64,000 bases of DNA from Bryum argenteum (GCA_037043015.1 CM073324.1:25994097-26058096), one strand, 5' to 3'; shown: positions 11,518-22,030, counted from the first letter of the stretch. Made by a program: numbers and translations. The notes: a model not told the origin generated them from the letters alone.

Positions 11518-12207
11518 TCAGAAGTGAGAGTCAAGCCTGTAAAATACATATGGCCTTAGGTCTTCTAGCGCCTTCCATAAAGCTAACTTGATTCGTCTAC
11601 TGGTTCCATTGTTGGAGAAGTCTCGTTCAACGTTGACTAGATCCTTCCAAACTCGATCACTCCTCTCTAGCAAGGCACTTGCTTTGAAAGTTTTAGCAAC
11701 TTGGGATCCATTGAGAGATGGTTTATTGGGAACAAAATTACTCTTCCGAGAGAGATTAGCATCTTTCATGATCTTTACTTCTCCCCCATGAGCACATGTA
11801 GATGATAAAGCTTTTTCCATGCTGGAAATTGGCTCGGCTTGTTGTAGCTTGTCCCGAATGGTCCATGCATACATGAAGTGTAAGTGGCATAACTTCTCGA
11901 TTATTTTGTTGCTAGCGTGTAACATACAAATGTCCTCACGAGTCAAGGGGATAGCCAATATGGGTTTCCACCTAGAATTGTCTATTGAAACTAGAGGTTC
12001 ATCGTGGTGTTCCCTTGAGAACAGACTGCCATTCCAAGTAGGCGATTGTCTTGCAGTAGTTGATAAAGTCTTTGTGAAGCCTATTTTAGTTTCTATTGTT
12101 GGTTCTACTTTTTTTTGTTGCAATATATGCATGAGAACTCGGAGTTTGCACCTTGAGCTAATCAATACATGTATTTTAAGGTTTTCATTTCTGCTGACAT
12201 GTGCCAC
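11518..12207 (-). CDS. Uncharacterised 229-aa ORF
   Basis: A single 229-codon frame lies in otherwise AT-rich, stop-rich DNA, which makes it longer than chance would suggest. The composition is mixed and hydrophilic, with no transmembrane stretch, signal peptide or repeat. Ser/Lys-rich segments surround residues 130-175 and the C-terminus is charged (KLALWKALEDLRPYVFYRL). I recognise no domain. There are no clear splice sites around it and no homologous copy in the window. It may be a lineage-specific gene or a piece of a transposon protein. Confidence 0.35.
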   Translation of the reverse strand: MAHVSRNENLKIHVLISSRCKLRVLMHILQQKKVEPTIETKIGFTKTLSTTARQSPTWNGSLFSREHHDEPLVSIDNSRWKPILAIPLTREDICMLHASNKIIEKLCHLHFMYAWTIRDKLQQAEPISSMEKALSSTCAHGGEVKIMKDANLSRKSNFVPNKPSLNGSQVAKTFKASALLERSDRVWKDLVNVERDFSNNGTSRRIKLALWKALEDLRPYVFYRLDSHF

Positions 12208-12287
12208 TAAACGCTAAAGCTGCCGACATCAAAAACTATCAATTGCTGTCCACTACCTTGTGCCTCGATGAGAGCTAGAATCTTAGT

Positions 12288-12545
12288 TTTAGAGAATACC
12301 CAACTGAGAACTTGGTGTGTGATACCTTTGTAACTTGAAATGAAGCAATCGGGAAGATCTCTCTCTCTGGATTCTACAACAATGTATCAAGGATCTTTGG
12401 GAGTTTTAGAGAATACCCAACTGAGAACTTGGTGTGATTCCTTTGTAACTTGAAATGAAGCAATCAGGAAGATCTCTCTCCGAATGTACAGCAATGTATC
12501 ATTTGTAACTTGATCTCCCTCCGAATGTACAGCAATGTATCAGGG
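12288..12545. repeat. Imperfect tandem repeat, about 120-bp unit
   Basis: Units start GAGAATACCCAACTGAGAAC at about 12288 and 12411. They share CTTTGTAACTTGAAATGAAG, AGGAAGATCTCTCT and CAATGTATCA blocks. A shorter third partial copy follows (about 12500-12545). Confidence 0.85.
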
Positions 12546-12607
12546 ATCTTTGGGGCTAATTAAACAATCAAGGGCACGATTCATGATAGTTATATTTATT
12601 CGCTACG

Positions 12608-12653
12608 AGGTCCAAGGACCCCCCACAATAGTTGGGTGGACTATGGTGGTGAG
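12608..12653 (-). repeat. Short fragment of the 12742-12906 SINE
   Basis: The block GTCCAAGGACCCCCCACAAT through GGTGGTGAGC is repeated in full about 180 bp further on, inside the larger copy. It looks like a truncated second insertion or a partial tandem duplication. Confidence 0.7.
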
Positions 12654-12741
12654 CTCCTGCAACATGTCCACAATTGAACCAATACTAGATAGATAGATAG
12701 AAACTCCGGTCCCTATCTAAGTGGTCGGCGTAGTGTTTGTT

Positions 12742-12906
12742 ACGCTAGTTTCTAGCCTAGTTACTAGTGCCTTGAAGATACAACAAGGTCCAAGGACCCC
12801 CCACAATAGTTGGGTGGACTATGGTGGTGAGCACCACGCCAGCATGGAGAATGGAACCCACGACCTCCTCATTGGGGGCCATGAGCTCCAACCACCAAGC
12901 TGAGGC
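12742..12906 (-). mobile_element. tRNA-related SINE, copy 1
   Basis: Read on the minus strand, it begins with a tRNA-like head (TTGGTGGTTGGAGCTCATGG, box A-like). After about 30 bp it has GTGGGTTCCATTCTCC, which resembles a Pol III box B. A non-tRNA body follows, ending in a CTAGAAACTAGCG-like tail. A second diverged copy is at 20196-20405 with the same head, body and tail. It has no open frame, as expected of a SINE. Confidence 0.65.
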
Positions 12907-13083
12907 TTGTGGTGCCTTGAATCAATACTAATTAAGAGGTGATGGATATGATCATTGTGAGTAAGAGGAGATTAAATATAAGCTCTCACTACATTTTCGA
13001 AGAAAAGATGGATGAAAGATTAAAATAATTGTCATAAACATTGTTATGTCACCAATTCAACATTTACCCAAAATGGTGATATG

Positions 13084-13176
13084 GACGAGAAAAGAGGGTA
13101 AGGAACGAAAGTAAAGAGAGAAAAAAGAGAGTAAAGAGAGTAAAGTGGGTAAAGAATAAAGAGAGTAAAGAGGGTA
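13084..13176 (+). repeat. Purine-rich simple repeat (GAGAGTAAA-like)
   Basis: An imperfect array of GAGAGTAAA / AGGGTAAA words, almost purely A and G plus T, directly abuts the left end of the TIR element at 13177. Confidence 0.75.
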
Positions 13177-13431
13177 AACCCCAATCCTGTTAAAATGGCA
13201 TTATTCCGGTAAAATGGCACACCTCAACTTTCTGAACTGTAGTTCAGAAACCATGTGATATAACAGAATTTTGAGGTGATATTAGGGAAAATGAGTGACA
13301 ATGTATATAAAGAAGTGATATTACAAAAGATTATCATATTACAGAATATAGCATTTTATATGAGCACAAATGTAAGTTCTAGTGTGACAAAATTGCACAT
13401 GGCATAGTGCCATTTTAACGGAATTGGGGTT
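13177..13431. mobile_element. Short TIR element (MITE-like), copy 1
   Basis: The left end reads AACCCCAATCCTGTTAAAATGG. The right end is its near-perfect reverse complement (CCATTTTAACGGAATTGGGGTT). It contains internal AAAATGGCA words and a palindrome TTCTGAACTGTAGTTCAGAA. GGTA directly precedes the left end and follows the right end, a possible target duplication. A related copy is at 40121-40534. No coding capacity is seen. Confidence 0.7.
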
Positions 13432-14036
13432 GGTAATGAATAAAATCAGTTTGCTTCCTTACAGAATTTGAACAGATTCCATGTCAACAAAAAAAGAATT
13501 CATGTTTGTAAGGGCCACTGTTATTGGCTCTTGTTTCTTAGCTTTTGGATGTGTTGGGATGACAAGTTTAATTGAGTAGTACTCTCCAATGAGATCGGTC
13601 AAGTGCAAGTTCAGCTCAGTACAAAGAGCAAGGTTGTCAAATCGGGCGTGTTGAGGTGATCGGGCGGGCAAAACGGGCGTATGAGTTGTCCCGAACAGGC
13701 CGACGTGCCTGCCCACCTTGATTGTAGGGGGTGTATAATTTTTCGTAGTTAACAAATTTTGCAGTAAAAAGCCACGTAGGATGTGACGTGTAAGTTCATC
13801 GTGGCGACGGAGCGGGTGAAATTGTGCCAGGGCGGGTGAAGGGGGCGGGGGAGGGAAGGGGGCGGGGGAGGGAGGGAAGGGGGCGGGAGAGGGGGGGAAG
13901 GGGGCGGAGGAGGGAGGGAAGGGGGGGAAGAGGGCAAGGGGGGGGTGGGTGAGGAGGAGTGAAGGAGCTTCCAAAGATCCGAGTAAACCTACTTCTTTGC
14001 TCTATTTCAAATTTGAGGTACCCACAAGTTTCTATA

Positions 14037-14285
14037 GTCTTATTATAATTTTAAATTGTAAAATCAAATATATGATTAAACCAATACGATGCAAAATTTA
14101 TTTGTAATATAATATTGGGAACAAGAATCAAATAAACATAATACCACCCACCGATATATTCTTTAGTCTTGATATAAATTTAAATCGTAAAATCAAATAT
14201 ATGATTAAACCAGTAGGATGAAAATTTATTTGTAATATAACATTGGGAAGAAGAATCAAATAAACATAATACAAGGTGGGATTGG
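14037..14285. repeat. Tandem duplication, about 125-bp unit, inside the hAT element
   Basis: Two units (about 14037-14155 and 14163-14277) share AAATCAAATATATGATTAAA, AATTTATTTGTAATATAA and AGAATCAAATAAACATAATA blocks with a few mismatches. Confidence 0.85.
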
Positions 14286-14485
14286 AGTGAAATAGCACAC
14301 ATTTTGAGAAGATCATTCATTTGGGATGCGGTAGCTCGAATTTGAAATAGAGGGGGAATTGGTGTGTGGTGGCGCAAAGTTGAATAAGAGGGGGAAGTAC
14401 GAAAACTTGAATTCTCACTTTCCTTGGATCCCCCTTTCTTCCAAACTCCAGGTATTTTGGAAGTAATGAAGTCCAAACATCCCTT

Positions 14486-15215
14486 ACTAAAGCGGAGATT
14501 TGGAGTATCCCGGATATAGTGGGGGAATGTTTGAATTTTCTATGATTGGATTGACCACGCCTCCCCTTCTCTTCCCTTCCCTCGCCACTCCTCCCTTTCT
14601 TTGTTTCTCCTGCCCTCTCCACCCTCCTCGCCCACCCCCCCCTCACCCGCCCCCCCCTCACCCTCACGCCTTACCCTCACTTCCCCTCTCTCCCCCTTCA
14701 CTCCTCCCTCACTTCCCCTTACCTCCCTCACCTTGCCCCTCCCACCCGATAACCCGCCCCCCAATACCCCGCCCCTCTCCCCCAAATAACCCGCCCCCCC
14801 CCCCTCCCTCACCCCTCACCCTCACTTCCCCTCTCTCCCCCTTCACTCCCCCCTCACTTCCTCTTACCCCCCTCACCTTGCCCCTCCCACCCGGTAACCC
14901 GCCGCCCCAATACCTTGCCCCTCTCCCCCGAATAACCCGCCCTCCCCCGGTAACTCCCCCCGTAACTCGCCCCCCCTCACCCACCCCAACTAGTTTTGTC
15001 AAGAGGTTTGCGAAGGTTTTTCTCATCTCTCTCACCAATCTTATGTTTTGCAAAGAGCCAATATTTATAAAGGAAGCAAGTCCAAAGTCCAAACATTCCC
15101 TCACTAAAGCCGGGATTTGAAGTATCCCCGATATAATGGCGGAATAGTTGGATTTGCTATGATTGGATTGACCACGCCTCCCCTCCTCTTCCCTTCCCTT
15201 CCCTCTCCTTCTCTC
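14486..15215 (+). repeat. Direct repeat inside the hAT element (14486-14590 and 15097-15215)
   Basis: Both copies carry ACTAAAGC, GGAGTATCCC or GAAGTATCCC, then CTATGATTGGATTGACCACG leading into a CCTCCCCT tract. The start of the C-rich module is thus duplicated about 610 bp apart. Confidence 0.8.
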
Positions 15216-16060
15216 CCCACTCCTCCCTTTCCTTTCTTCTCCTCAACTCTCCACCCCCCTTCACCCTCTCTACCACCTCACTCCCACCCCTCACTCCCCC
15301 TTACCCCCCTCACCCTATTCCTCCCCCCCGGTACCCCGCCCTACCCCCCACTACCCTGCCCCGACCTCCCTTCGTACCCGCCCCCCCTCTACCCCGCCCC
15401 TACTTTCCCTAATACCTCGCCCTACCCCCCACTACCCTGCTCCGTCCCCCCTTGGTACTCCGCCTCCCCCGGTACCCCGCCCCTACTCCCCACACTACCG
15501 CCCCTCCACCCCGTCTCGCCCCCCCCACCGGTAACCCACCCCTCCTTGCCCCCCCTCCCTTACTCCCCAGCTTGTAATTCACTCCTCAATCTCCACCCCC
15601 GTACGCACCCTCCTCCCCTGCGATAACCGCCCCCCCCGGCTATAAGCCTCAGAACCCACTCCTCCCCACCCCCGTACCCCTCCCCTCCCCCCTCTCTTAC
15701 CCCCTCCGTACCCACCCCTCCCCCTTTAACCCCCTACGTACTCCACCCCTCCTCCCCCTTACTCCCCTGCGGTAACCCAACCCGCCCCGCCGTAATCCGC
15801 ACCCTTCCTCGATGTAACCCGCTCCCCCTCTACTATAACCCCCACCGTAACTCACCCCCTCCACTATAAACTCCCCCCCTCGCTGTAATCCGCCCCCACC
15901 TCCACTCCACTCTCTCCCCCCCGCTATAACCCGCTCCCCCTTGCGGTAACCCGCCCCTCCTTCCTCCGCAGTAACCCGCCTCCCTTGCAGTAATCCGCCC
16001 CCCTTGCGGTAACCCCGCCCCTCTCACCCACCCCGGACCCCCCTCACCCGCCCCTAACCC
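14560..16060 (+). repeat. Strand-asymmetric C-rich low-complexity tract
   Basis: About 1.5 kb, interrupted near 14990-15170, of almost G-free plus-strand sequence. It is built from words such as CCCGGTAACCCGCCCC, CTCCCCCTTAC and ACCCCTCCCC. The minus strand is correspondingly G-rich, with frequent runs of four or more G. Long open frames here (for example 14500-15120) encode Pro/Ser/Leu low complexity and are not genes. A mirror G-rich patch with the same words in reverse lies at 13820-13950 near the other end of the element. Confidence 0.85.
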
Positions 16061-16399
16061 CTTTCACCCGCTTTGTCCTCAGTCCTACGTGGTGGTCAAG
16101 TGGCTTGGTTTTTATCTAAACCCTTGCCACGTCCTCGTTTTTTTATCTAAACTAAAAGTCAATAGAGGTTTGACCATATCGGGCAAGTGAGAGCTCAATC
16201 GGGCGGGCAAGGCGGACGGACGGGCGGGCGGCGTGCCTGTCTGGTTTGACAACCTTGACGAAGAGTAGCAATTTGATGGGGGTTTGGCAAGCATCCTATC
16301 CGCAATCCTTTTCCAGTTGATTGCATTCCAATTTTGACTCTCTTATATATATTACACTGTAGCCTGTAAGTGTCACTCCTGCTCGATGACATGTTTCAA

Positions 16400-18517
16400 A
16401 GGATATCATGCAGTCTTACTTGCAATCCGACTGCCTCCAAATATTGGTTTGCCATCTTTATTCCAATTGTAGCCAATTTTGGAGTAGATTGGAGCATACT
16501 TGACACCTCAGTTCTTGTTAATAAAGTGCTGAAAACAATGCTATTCTGCACTTGACTGTCAAAGTCACCAGCCAAGTAGCCAACCTCCTTTGTGAGGTAC
16601 CAAACTCTGCATTTTCTTTCTGTAAACGAGACACTGTGGCAGGGGCCAATAATATCCTCAAAGCTCTACGACAGGATTTGGCGTGCCCACTTGTTTGCGA
16701 CAATTGTGACAAGTCTTTTCAAGGCCTACTTATTGATCAAATCCATGGGGTGTCTTCCTCAAACGGATGAACTTCTGTTGTAACTGCTGAAGCGATTTCT
16801 TCGAGATTGATAAGTCCTTCTTTAACTCCGAGACCTGTAACTTAAATCCTTCTCTTGAACATGCAAGTTCAGGAGCATGATGTTGTTGCATGGACCACAA
16901 TCGAGCACAAAGTTGGTCCCGTCCACTTTCCAATTTTGTTATTGTACGACCAAGTTCAGCTTTACATGCCTCTTAATTAACACATGCATTTGAAGCCATG
17001 ACGTTATCTGTCTGCAAATTTGTATGACAAGCTCTCTACATGCCAATTTGCGTCTGCAATTGCTGTACATTTGATCCAACAATGCTCTGTATATATCCCA
17101 AAAATCCATTATCTCCTTCCATTATCTCATTCTAGAGATTCTTTTGTTGAACTAAACTTTGGCCGCTTGCCACTTCGAGGATCTAACGGATAAATTGATC
17201 CGTCAAGCTACAGATCAAGATTTGTGTGTCCAAGTTTCTGTTTCTCTGCGAAGGTGGCTCGGGCAGGTTGTTCATGTATAAATCTACCTCAAATGATGGC
17301 AGGGGCGTACTTCGCTTGAATTGTTGCAATAACTTTATACCCAACAGATTCGCTCTCCATCGCAAGTACAGTACTTCGGCACTACTTCCCCAGTTGGCCG
17401 TCACAGTAGGGGGCGGAGTTATGTGGGATGAGATTTAAGTCCTTCAGATCAACGTAGTCACAGTCGACGGATCGCTCCACACTGTGAAAGCATGTTAGGA
17501 TCCCAAGCTTTTTTGCGTGCTCCGTGGCGGCGGCTAGGGCACGTTCAGAGTCTTCACGTTCGTCGCGTTCAAGTTGTACCAAACGCCAACAAATCAGCAT
17601 GAGATTAACATTGACCAGACACGAGACTGGTACGAACCAACAATATCGATAGTCTACAGACTTCGTTGCTTCAAATTGAAAGACCATACATGCTATGGTG
17701 GTGGGGTGAAAGAAACCACCATCTGGTGACAATTGAACTACTGGAGTAACGTATTGAATAAGGAGCGACGAAGCAGTTACTTGGAGTCTCTACTTTCTGA
17801 AGGATGGAAAGGAGACAGTTGGTTTCTTGACAAGAACTTGCACGGGACTTGATCTGATAGTTTACATTCTGGAGATAGTTGAGTGTTATTTTCATCAGTA
17901 GAGTGTGAAGTGCTATTTTCCCTCCTGAGAATGGTGCCCCTCCAAGTTACGAAAGAAGGAGTCGTGTTGGGGAGGCCTATGACGGTCTCTCGTACCTCAT
18001 CCCATTTGTCGACATCTCAAGAATTCAGCAAACTCTCTTCAAATCAGTGCAAGTATTTCTCCCTTTCGAACTAAAGCTGCTCCTGAAAGTTTTGCAAATC
18101 TAAAATGCTGCCATGAATACGCACTCCAGTTGTGTATGAGATCTGTCACAAAGCAAAATTGCAAAGGTTGTAGAATCATTATAATATATTTTAGGGGCCA
18201 GAAAATCTGAAGAATTGCAGACGATGTAAGTATCACCTGATCAACTGAGTGTCAATGAGCAGTAAGCAGTCACAGCCTAACAACATTGAGGCAACAATGT
18301 CATAATCATGTACATGCGAAGAGATTTCAGTGCCATCTCGTAGCGGGGGTTGGCACAACGTTGGCACACATGAACAATGATGGGTTGAAGCCAAACAGGA
18401 GCAAGTTGGTGAAGATGCAGACATCTCGAACCTCAAAGCCATTTGATCTGGATGGAAAGAGGACGACGTAGCTGCCAGCCTATGCTGCCGACTACGTAGA
18501 AAAGTATTGAGAAACAA
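16400..18517 (-). pseudogene. Decayed multi-segment gene upstream of the split exon
   Basis: Several minus-strand open segments look like protein but are broken by stops and frameshifts: 18233-18517, 17671-17895, 17382-17732 (RLVQLERDEREDSERALAAA, Glu/Arg-rich helix), 17183-17404, 16730-16933 (coiled coil around KKSLQQLQQKF) and 16518-16712. Their order and strand agree with the split exon at 13459-16392, so they are probably exons of the same gene. No catalytic or binding motif is clear enough to name a family. Some intervening DNA is presumably intronic. I cannot exclude that parts are still spliced into a working transcript. Confidence 0.3.
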
Positions 18518-19068
18518 AAGTTCCTACTCTTACATTACACCGAAGTTGGCAAGGAATCCTGCAACTCAACTCCACAAATCCAATTATCACATGCATGGGG
18601 CCAGTTCATGGATATTCAATTCAACAGAATATCCAGGATCGAAGTGCGGAACTCTGACTCTGTGGACCATCAAGATTGAGGCCGCAAAGAAAAAGACAGA
18701 AGAAGTCGTTTGCCAAAAAGAGGACGAAAAGAAGTCTCATGTTGAAAGATTTGGGCGCTCATTTCTGGCGCCAACTTTCCAGAACTCCATGCCACGAGGC
18801 ATGAGAGAAACCAGCCGATTGTTGTCAATCGTTGGATGGAATCCCCATGGGTCATCAAATTGCCATCATTACACTTCATGGTCCCCTCCCGCGCAAACTG
18901 GACGTAATTATTGGGCCCAATGCAGGAATATAAATATTTAAATTCTTGAGTTGAGACAGCCCTCTACTGCCCTCAATTTTTCTCCAATGTAGGGTGTGGA
19001 ATGCTTACTACAACAAAAAAAACTAAGAAAAAGTGACAAATTTCATAATTTATTTTGATATTATTGGA
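18518..19068. other. Upstream flank of the decayed minus-strand gene
   Basis: It contains a possible 144-codon frame on the plus strand (18507-18941) without recognisable domain. The inverse copy of the 23-bp motif of 8024-8046 lies at 18956-18978. No gene is called. Confidence 0.35.
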
Positions 19069-19107
19069 AAGGCTAATGTATATTCCCTAATTTTCATTTA
19101 GGGGGCT
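19069..19107 (+). repeat. Third copy of the CATTTAG-ending module
   Basis: GGCTAATGTATATTCCCTAA followed by TTTTCATTTAG repeats, with two mismatches, the terminal part of the 326-bp inverted repeat (about 287-324 plus; 20703-20740 minus). All three copies diverge straight after TTTAG. Confidence 0.7.
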
Positions 19108-19165
19108 GGCACGAATGAAGTCTCCGTTTGTAATGCTAATAATCCAATGCCCACCTCTGCCTATA

Positions 19166-20146
19166 CATGCAGGAGGTACTGAATAGCCAAGGCAACTTGC
19201 TCTACAAAGCTGAGAAGTCCAAGCTAGAGCGTCAGCGCCTCTCCTTGAATTTAAGGAAGGCTCGAGCAAAGCTTGACCTGACCATCGAGGATTATAGACC
19301 TGACACGGCATCACTAATTTAGAGGCGCAGCTTCAAGACGCCCTTCCCGACACCCGACAACTAGAAACAGCAAACGAGAGTAACGCTTCCCACCTAGCCG
19401 ACGCCCAATTACGCTTCCAAGTTGTCGATCGCGCGGATCGTATCATTCAAAATAAGCATGTCGTCCTTAAAGGCGACCTTCGGTAAGCCGACAAGCGTGC
19501 ACGCACCCATGAGCAGAAGTTCCAGAGGCTCACTAGTAAAATCTAGAAATGGAAGGACGATTCCGCTTGACGCGACCACGTCTTGGCTCGTGTGCGCAGG
19601 TCGCCGCATTCCCTCCAACAACTTATGCGTCAGCAGATTCACCTCCTTCACCCACTTGCTCAACATCCAAACCCGCTAAGCAACCTGCTAGAGTCGACAG
19701 CTCAACGCCATCTAGAGAGCGTACCCATAGGTGGTGATCCCCAACTTGGACGAAGAAGAGGAAGACGACTAGCCTACCGACCCAGAGCTCCTAGAGAATC
19801 TTCCTACCGACAGCGACGAGCAACTCTTTGAAGGGGAAGTTACTCTACCCGACAGCTCGATTTTTGGCAGTGACCAGCCTCTATGCGGACAACAATAGCC
19901 AGACGACGACGACGATGAGAGGAAGGACGATGATAGCGGTCAGTCTAAGCTCGACAACGCTGACAGTTAGTGGAAACAAGGACCCGACCAGCCACCAGCA
20001 GAGGAACCGCATCCCGACTATGGCCAGCAAGACCCACCTAGTGGCCACGAGCCAAACCCACCTTCGCAGGAGCTAGCAGAGATGGAGCTATCCGCACCGA
20101 CTGAAGCAGCAACCATCGCCTCCCACACGTACAACTTCCCTCCATG
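19166..20146 (+). pseudogene. Decayed coiled-coil (gag-like) ORF relic
   Basis: One reading frame, with occasional slips, gives a long charged coiled coil (for example KAEKSKLERQRLSLNLRKAR, later LQDALPDTRQLETANESNA). A Leu/Gln/His-rich stretch follows, then an acidic tail with DEEEEDD and many Asp. It is broken by stops that look like CAG-to-TAG or CGA-to-TGA changes. The coiled coil plus acidic tail is like the gag region of plant LTR retrotransposons, but no zinc knuckle or protease follows. I call it a retroelement relic with low certainty; a degraded cellular coiled-coil gene is the alternative. Confidence 0.35.
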
Positions 20147-20195
20147 ACGAAGTTGTTGGAGCAATACTACTTCCCCTTTTGAGGGTAGACTCTAT

Positions 20196-20405
20196 AACTA
20201 CGCTAGTTTCTAACTAGTTAATAATGCCTTGAAGATACTTGACATAGTATTCTCCCAAAGGACTTTAAGATACCTATACAACAAGGTCCAAAGACCCCAT
20301 CATAGTTGGGTGGATTATGGTGGTGAGCACCACGCCGTCATGGAAAATAGAATCCAAGACCTCCTCACTAAGGGCCATGAGCCCCAACCACCGAGCCTAA
20401 GGCCT
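20196..20405 (-). mobile_element. tRNA-related SINE, copy 2
   Basis: On the minus strand it has the same tRNA-like head (TCGGTGGTTGGGGCTCATGG), box B-like TTGGATTCTATTTTCC, body and CTAGTTAGAAACTAGCG tail as 12742-12906. It has about 45 bp of extra sequence in the tail and many substitutions. It lies at the 3' end of the gag-like relic. Confidence 0.65.
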
Positions 20406-20700
20406 ATGGAGCCTTTACATTTGCTCAACACATATGGTTGCCTTTGTATGATTTGTCCTTCCAGAAAACGGTGAACATGGAATATACACTGCATGCATTC
20501 AAGCTTGCTGAGATTAGCCAAGATTGTCACGTAAACTTACATTTCTTGCTGTCCAGAAATTAAATACTGCCAAGTGTGCTTCAACCGCTTAGACACCTTA
20601 TTCTGACACCTTATTAGACTATATTTCTACAAATTTGGTTTGATACATAGCCTTGATCTTCTAAGTTTTGAGTTTATCGCAATGAAAAAAAGGAGATACA

Positions 20701-21026
20701 CACTAAATGAAAAATAGGGAATACACATTAGCCTTTTCAATGACACTTTATTTGACTACATCTGTTCAAATTTTGCTTCAATGCATGAATTTTATCTCCT
20801 TAGTCTAGAATTTATCTCAATGAAGGTTACGAAATACACAATACACGCATGCTAGCGCATTCTGCGTCAATATTACAACGACTTCATGTATAATCACTTT
20901 AACGCTTTTGCTGGCCGCAAGAACATTTTCGTTACACTCACAGTAAACCATACATACTACCCAAGTAAAGAATAAACCAAGACTTGAAAATCCACGAGAT
21001 AGCAATATCAGAATCCCAGAAGAGGA
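20701..21026 (-). repeat. Right arm of the perfect 326-bp inverted repeat
   Basis: This is the exact reverse complement of 1-326. It sits in the 3' flank of the PTB gene. An AATAAA on the minus strand (20747-20752) could be a polyadenylation signal if the PTB transcript reaches this far. The arm may be duplicated 3' UTR or downstream sequence. Confidence 0.9.
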
Positions 21027-22030
21027 GAATTTCAGCCACTGCCACAGCTCGAAACTTCACTCGATACCAAGCTCTACTGTAGGCTGAATTCATCTCCCTG
21101 AGTCGAGAAGAGCCTCACATACAAACAGTGGTCCAGCCATGAATCATGATAACTTATTCACAAATCATGACACCGGAATCACGGGCAGTCTAAACCACAT
21201 GCTTCATTACAAACCACCAACCACAAAATATTGAGACCACACAGGATCTAACGAGAATCTACACATCAAATCGGACGAGAATTTCACATAATGATCGGAA
21301 TTTGCAAGCACTTCCGCCGGATGCACATGATCCAATTCGCACTCGACCAAAGTTGCGCGGACGAAAACTCATCTTCGGATGCATCTGTCACATGCATCTG
21401 GTGATGGGAGATTGCAGATTCAACTCAAATGCGTAGATTGTGAAAGATATTTCGGCCTCTCGAATGCGATGCGTCCATAGAGAGATTTATGGAATTTGTG
21501 CTTCTCCTCGTGAACAACAATCTGCACTACTTGTATTCTGATTGTGATGGAGCTCTATTTTACAGCCGCCATGCTGGACTTGTTCGATCGCCCGTCCGCA
21601 TTACCAGCCTCTTTCAATCACAGAGGCCTCAAGTGTGAAGGCCTCTACCCTAATACTTTGCAAACCTCCACAACTACCTCCAAAAGTCTTACGCTGATAA
21701 CCCCTACCGCCCACAGAAAGCGAAAAGCCTTACGCTAATAACCCCTACCGCCCACAGAACGCGAAACACGAGTCCCTTCATACAGCAATCAAACTAGTCA
21801 AGACTTTCGCTTATAAAGGAGTGCCACTTCAGTACAGACGGCCATGCAACGCCAACAAGCCTGTAACCCCTCCCTCACCACCACCGTCCACATCCGACCT
21901 CGTGCAATTCCACGCCCTGCTCCTGCTTACAACAAATCTTCCACCTAATCTACTACGCTACTCTCCAAAACCCTACTCACTAAGCCCAACCACCCCGAGA
22001 CACACCCGACAGCCACCGCGCCCGCATTCA
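21027..22030 (-). other. 3' UTR / downstream flank of the PTB gene
   Basis: No coding sequence is seen. It includes a 41-bp tandem duplication (21688-21727 and 21729-21768, words TTACGCTRATAACCCCTACC). Most of it is probably transcribed as PTB 3' UTR, but no strong polyadenylation signal is seen close to the stop codon. Confidence 0.4.

Larger units (their letters stand above)
13629..16257. mobile_element. hAT-type non-autonomous transposon (2.6 kb)
   Basis: The ends are CAAGGTTGTCAAA at 13629 and its exact reverse complement ending at 16257, a typical hAT-like terminal repeat. The flanks are ACAAAGAG (13621-13628) and ACGAAGAG (16258-16265), an 8-bp target duplication with one later substitution. 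Both subterminal regions repeat CGGGCGGGCAA-like words. There is no transposase. The interior holds two duplicated AT-rich segments and about 1.5 kb of C-rich low-complexity DNA. It interrupts a minus-strand coding exon. Confidence 0.85.
13459..16392 (-). pseudogene. Host gene terminal exon split by a hAT element
   Basis: On the minus strand a frame from 16392 runs to the edge of the hAT element and continues, in phase, on the other side (13628 to a TAA at 13459) if the element and one copy of its 8-bp target duplication are ignored. The joined frame is about 100 codons. Its end reads like normal protein (LTDLIGEYYSIKLVIPTHP, then a Lys-rich turn). I do not recognise the family. Upstream on the same strand (16.4-18.5 kb) lie further decayed coding-like segments, including a coiled-coil stretch, so this was probably the 3' end of a larger gene. 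Restoration of frame at the junction is strong evidence that the insertion hit coding sequence. Confidence 0.6.

Noticed and set aside
14500-15626. Proline-rich ORFs of 206 and 169 codons
   Set aside because: These are products of the C-rich repeat tract in the hAT element. Frames are open only because the sequence lacks A and G, and several frames are open at once.
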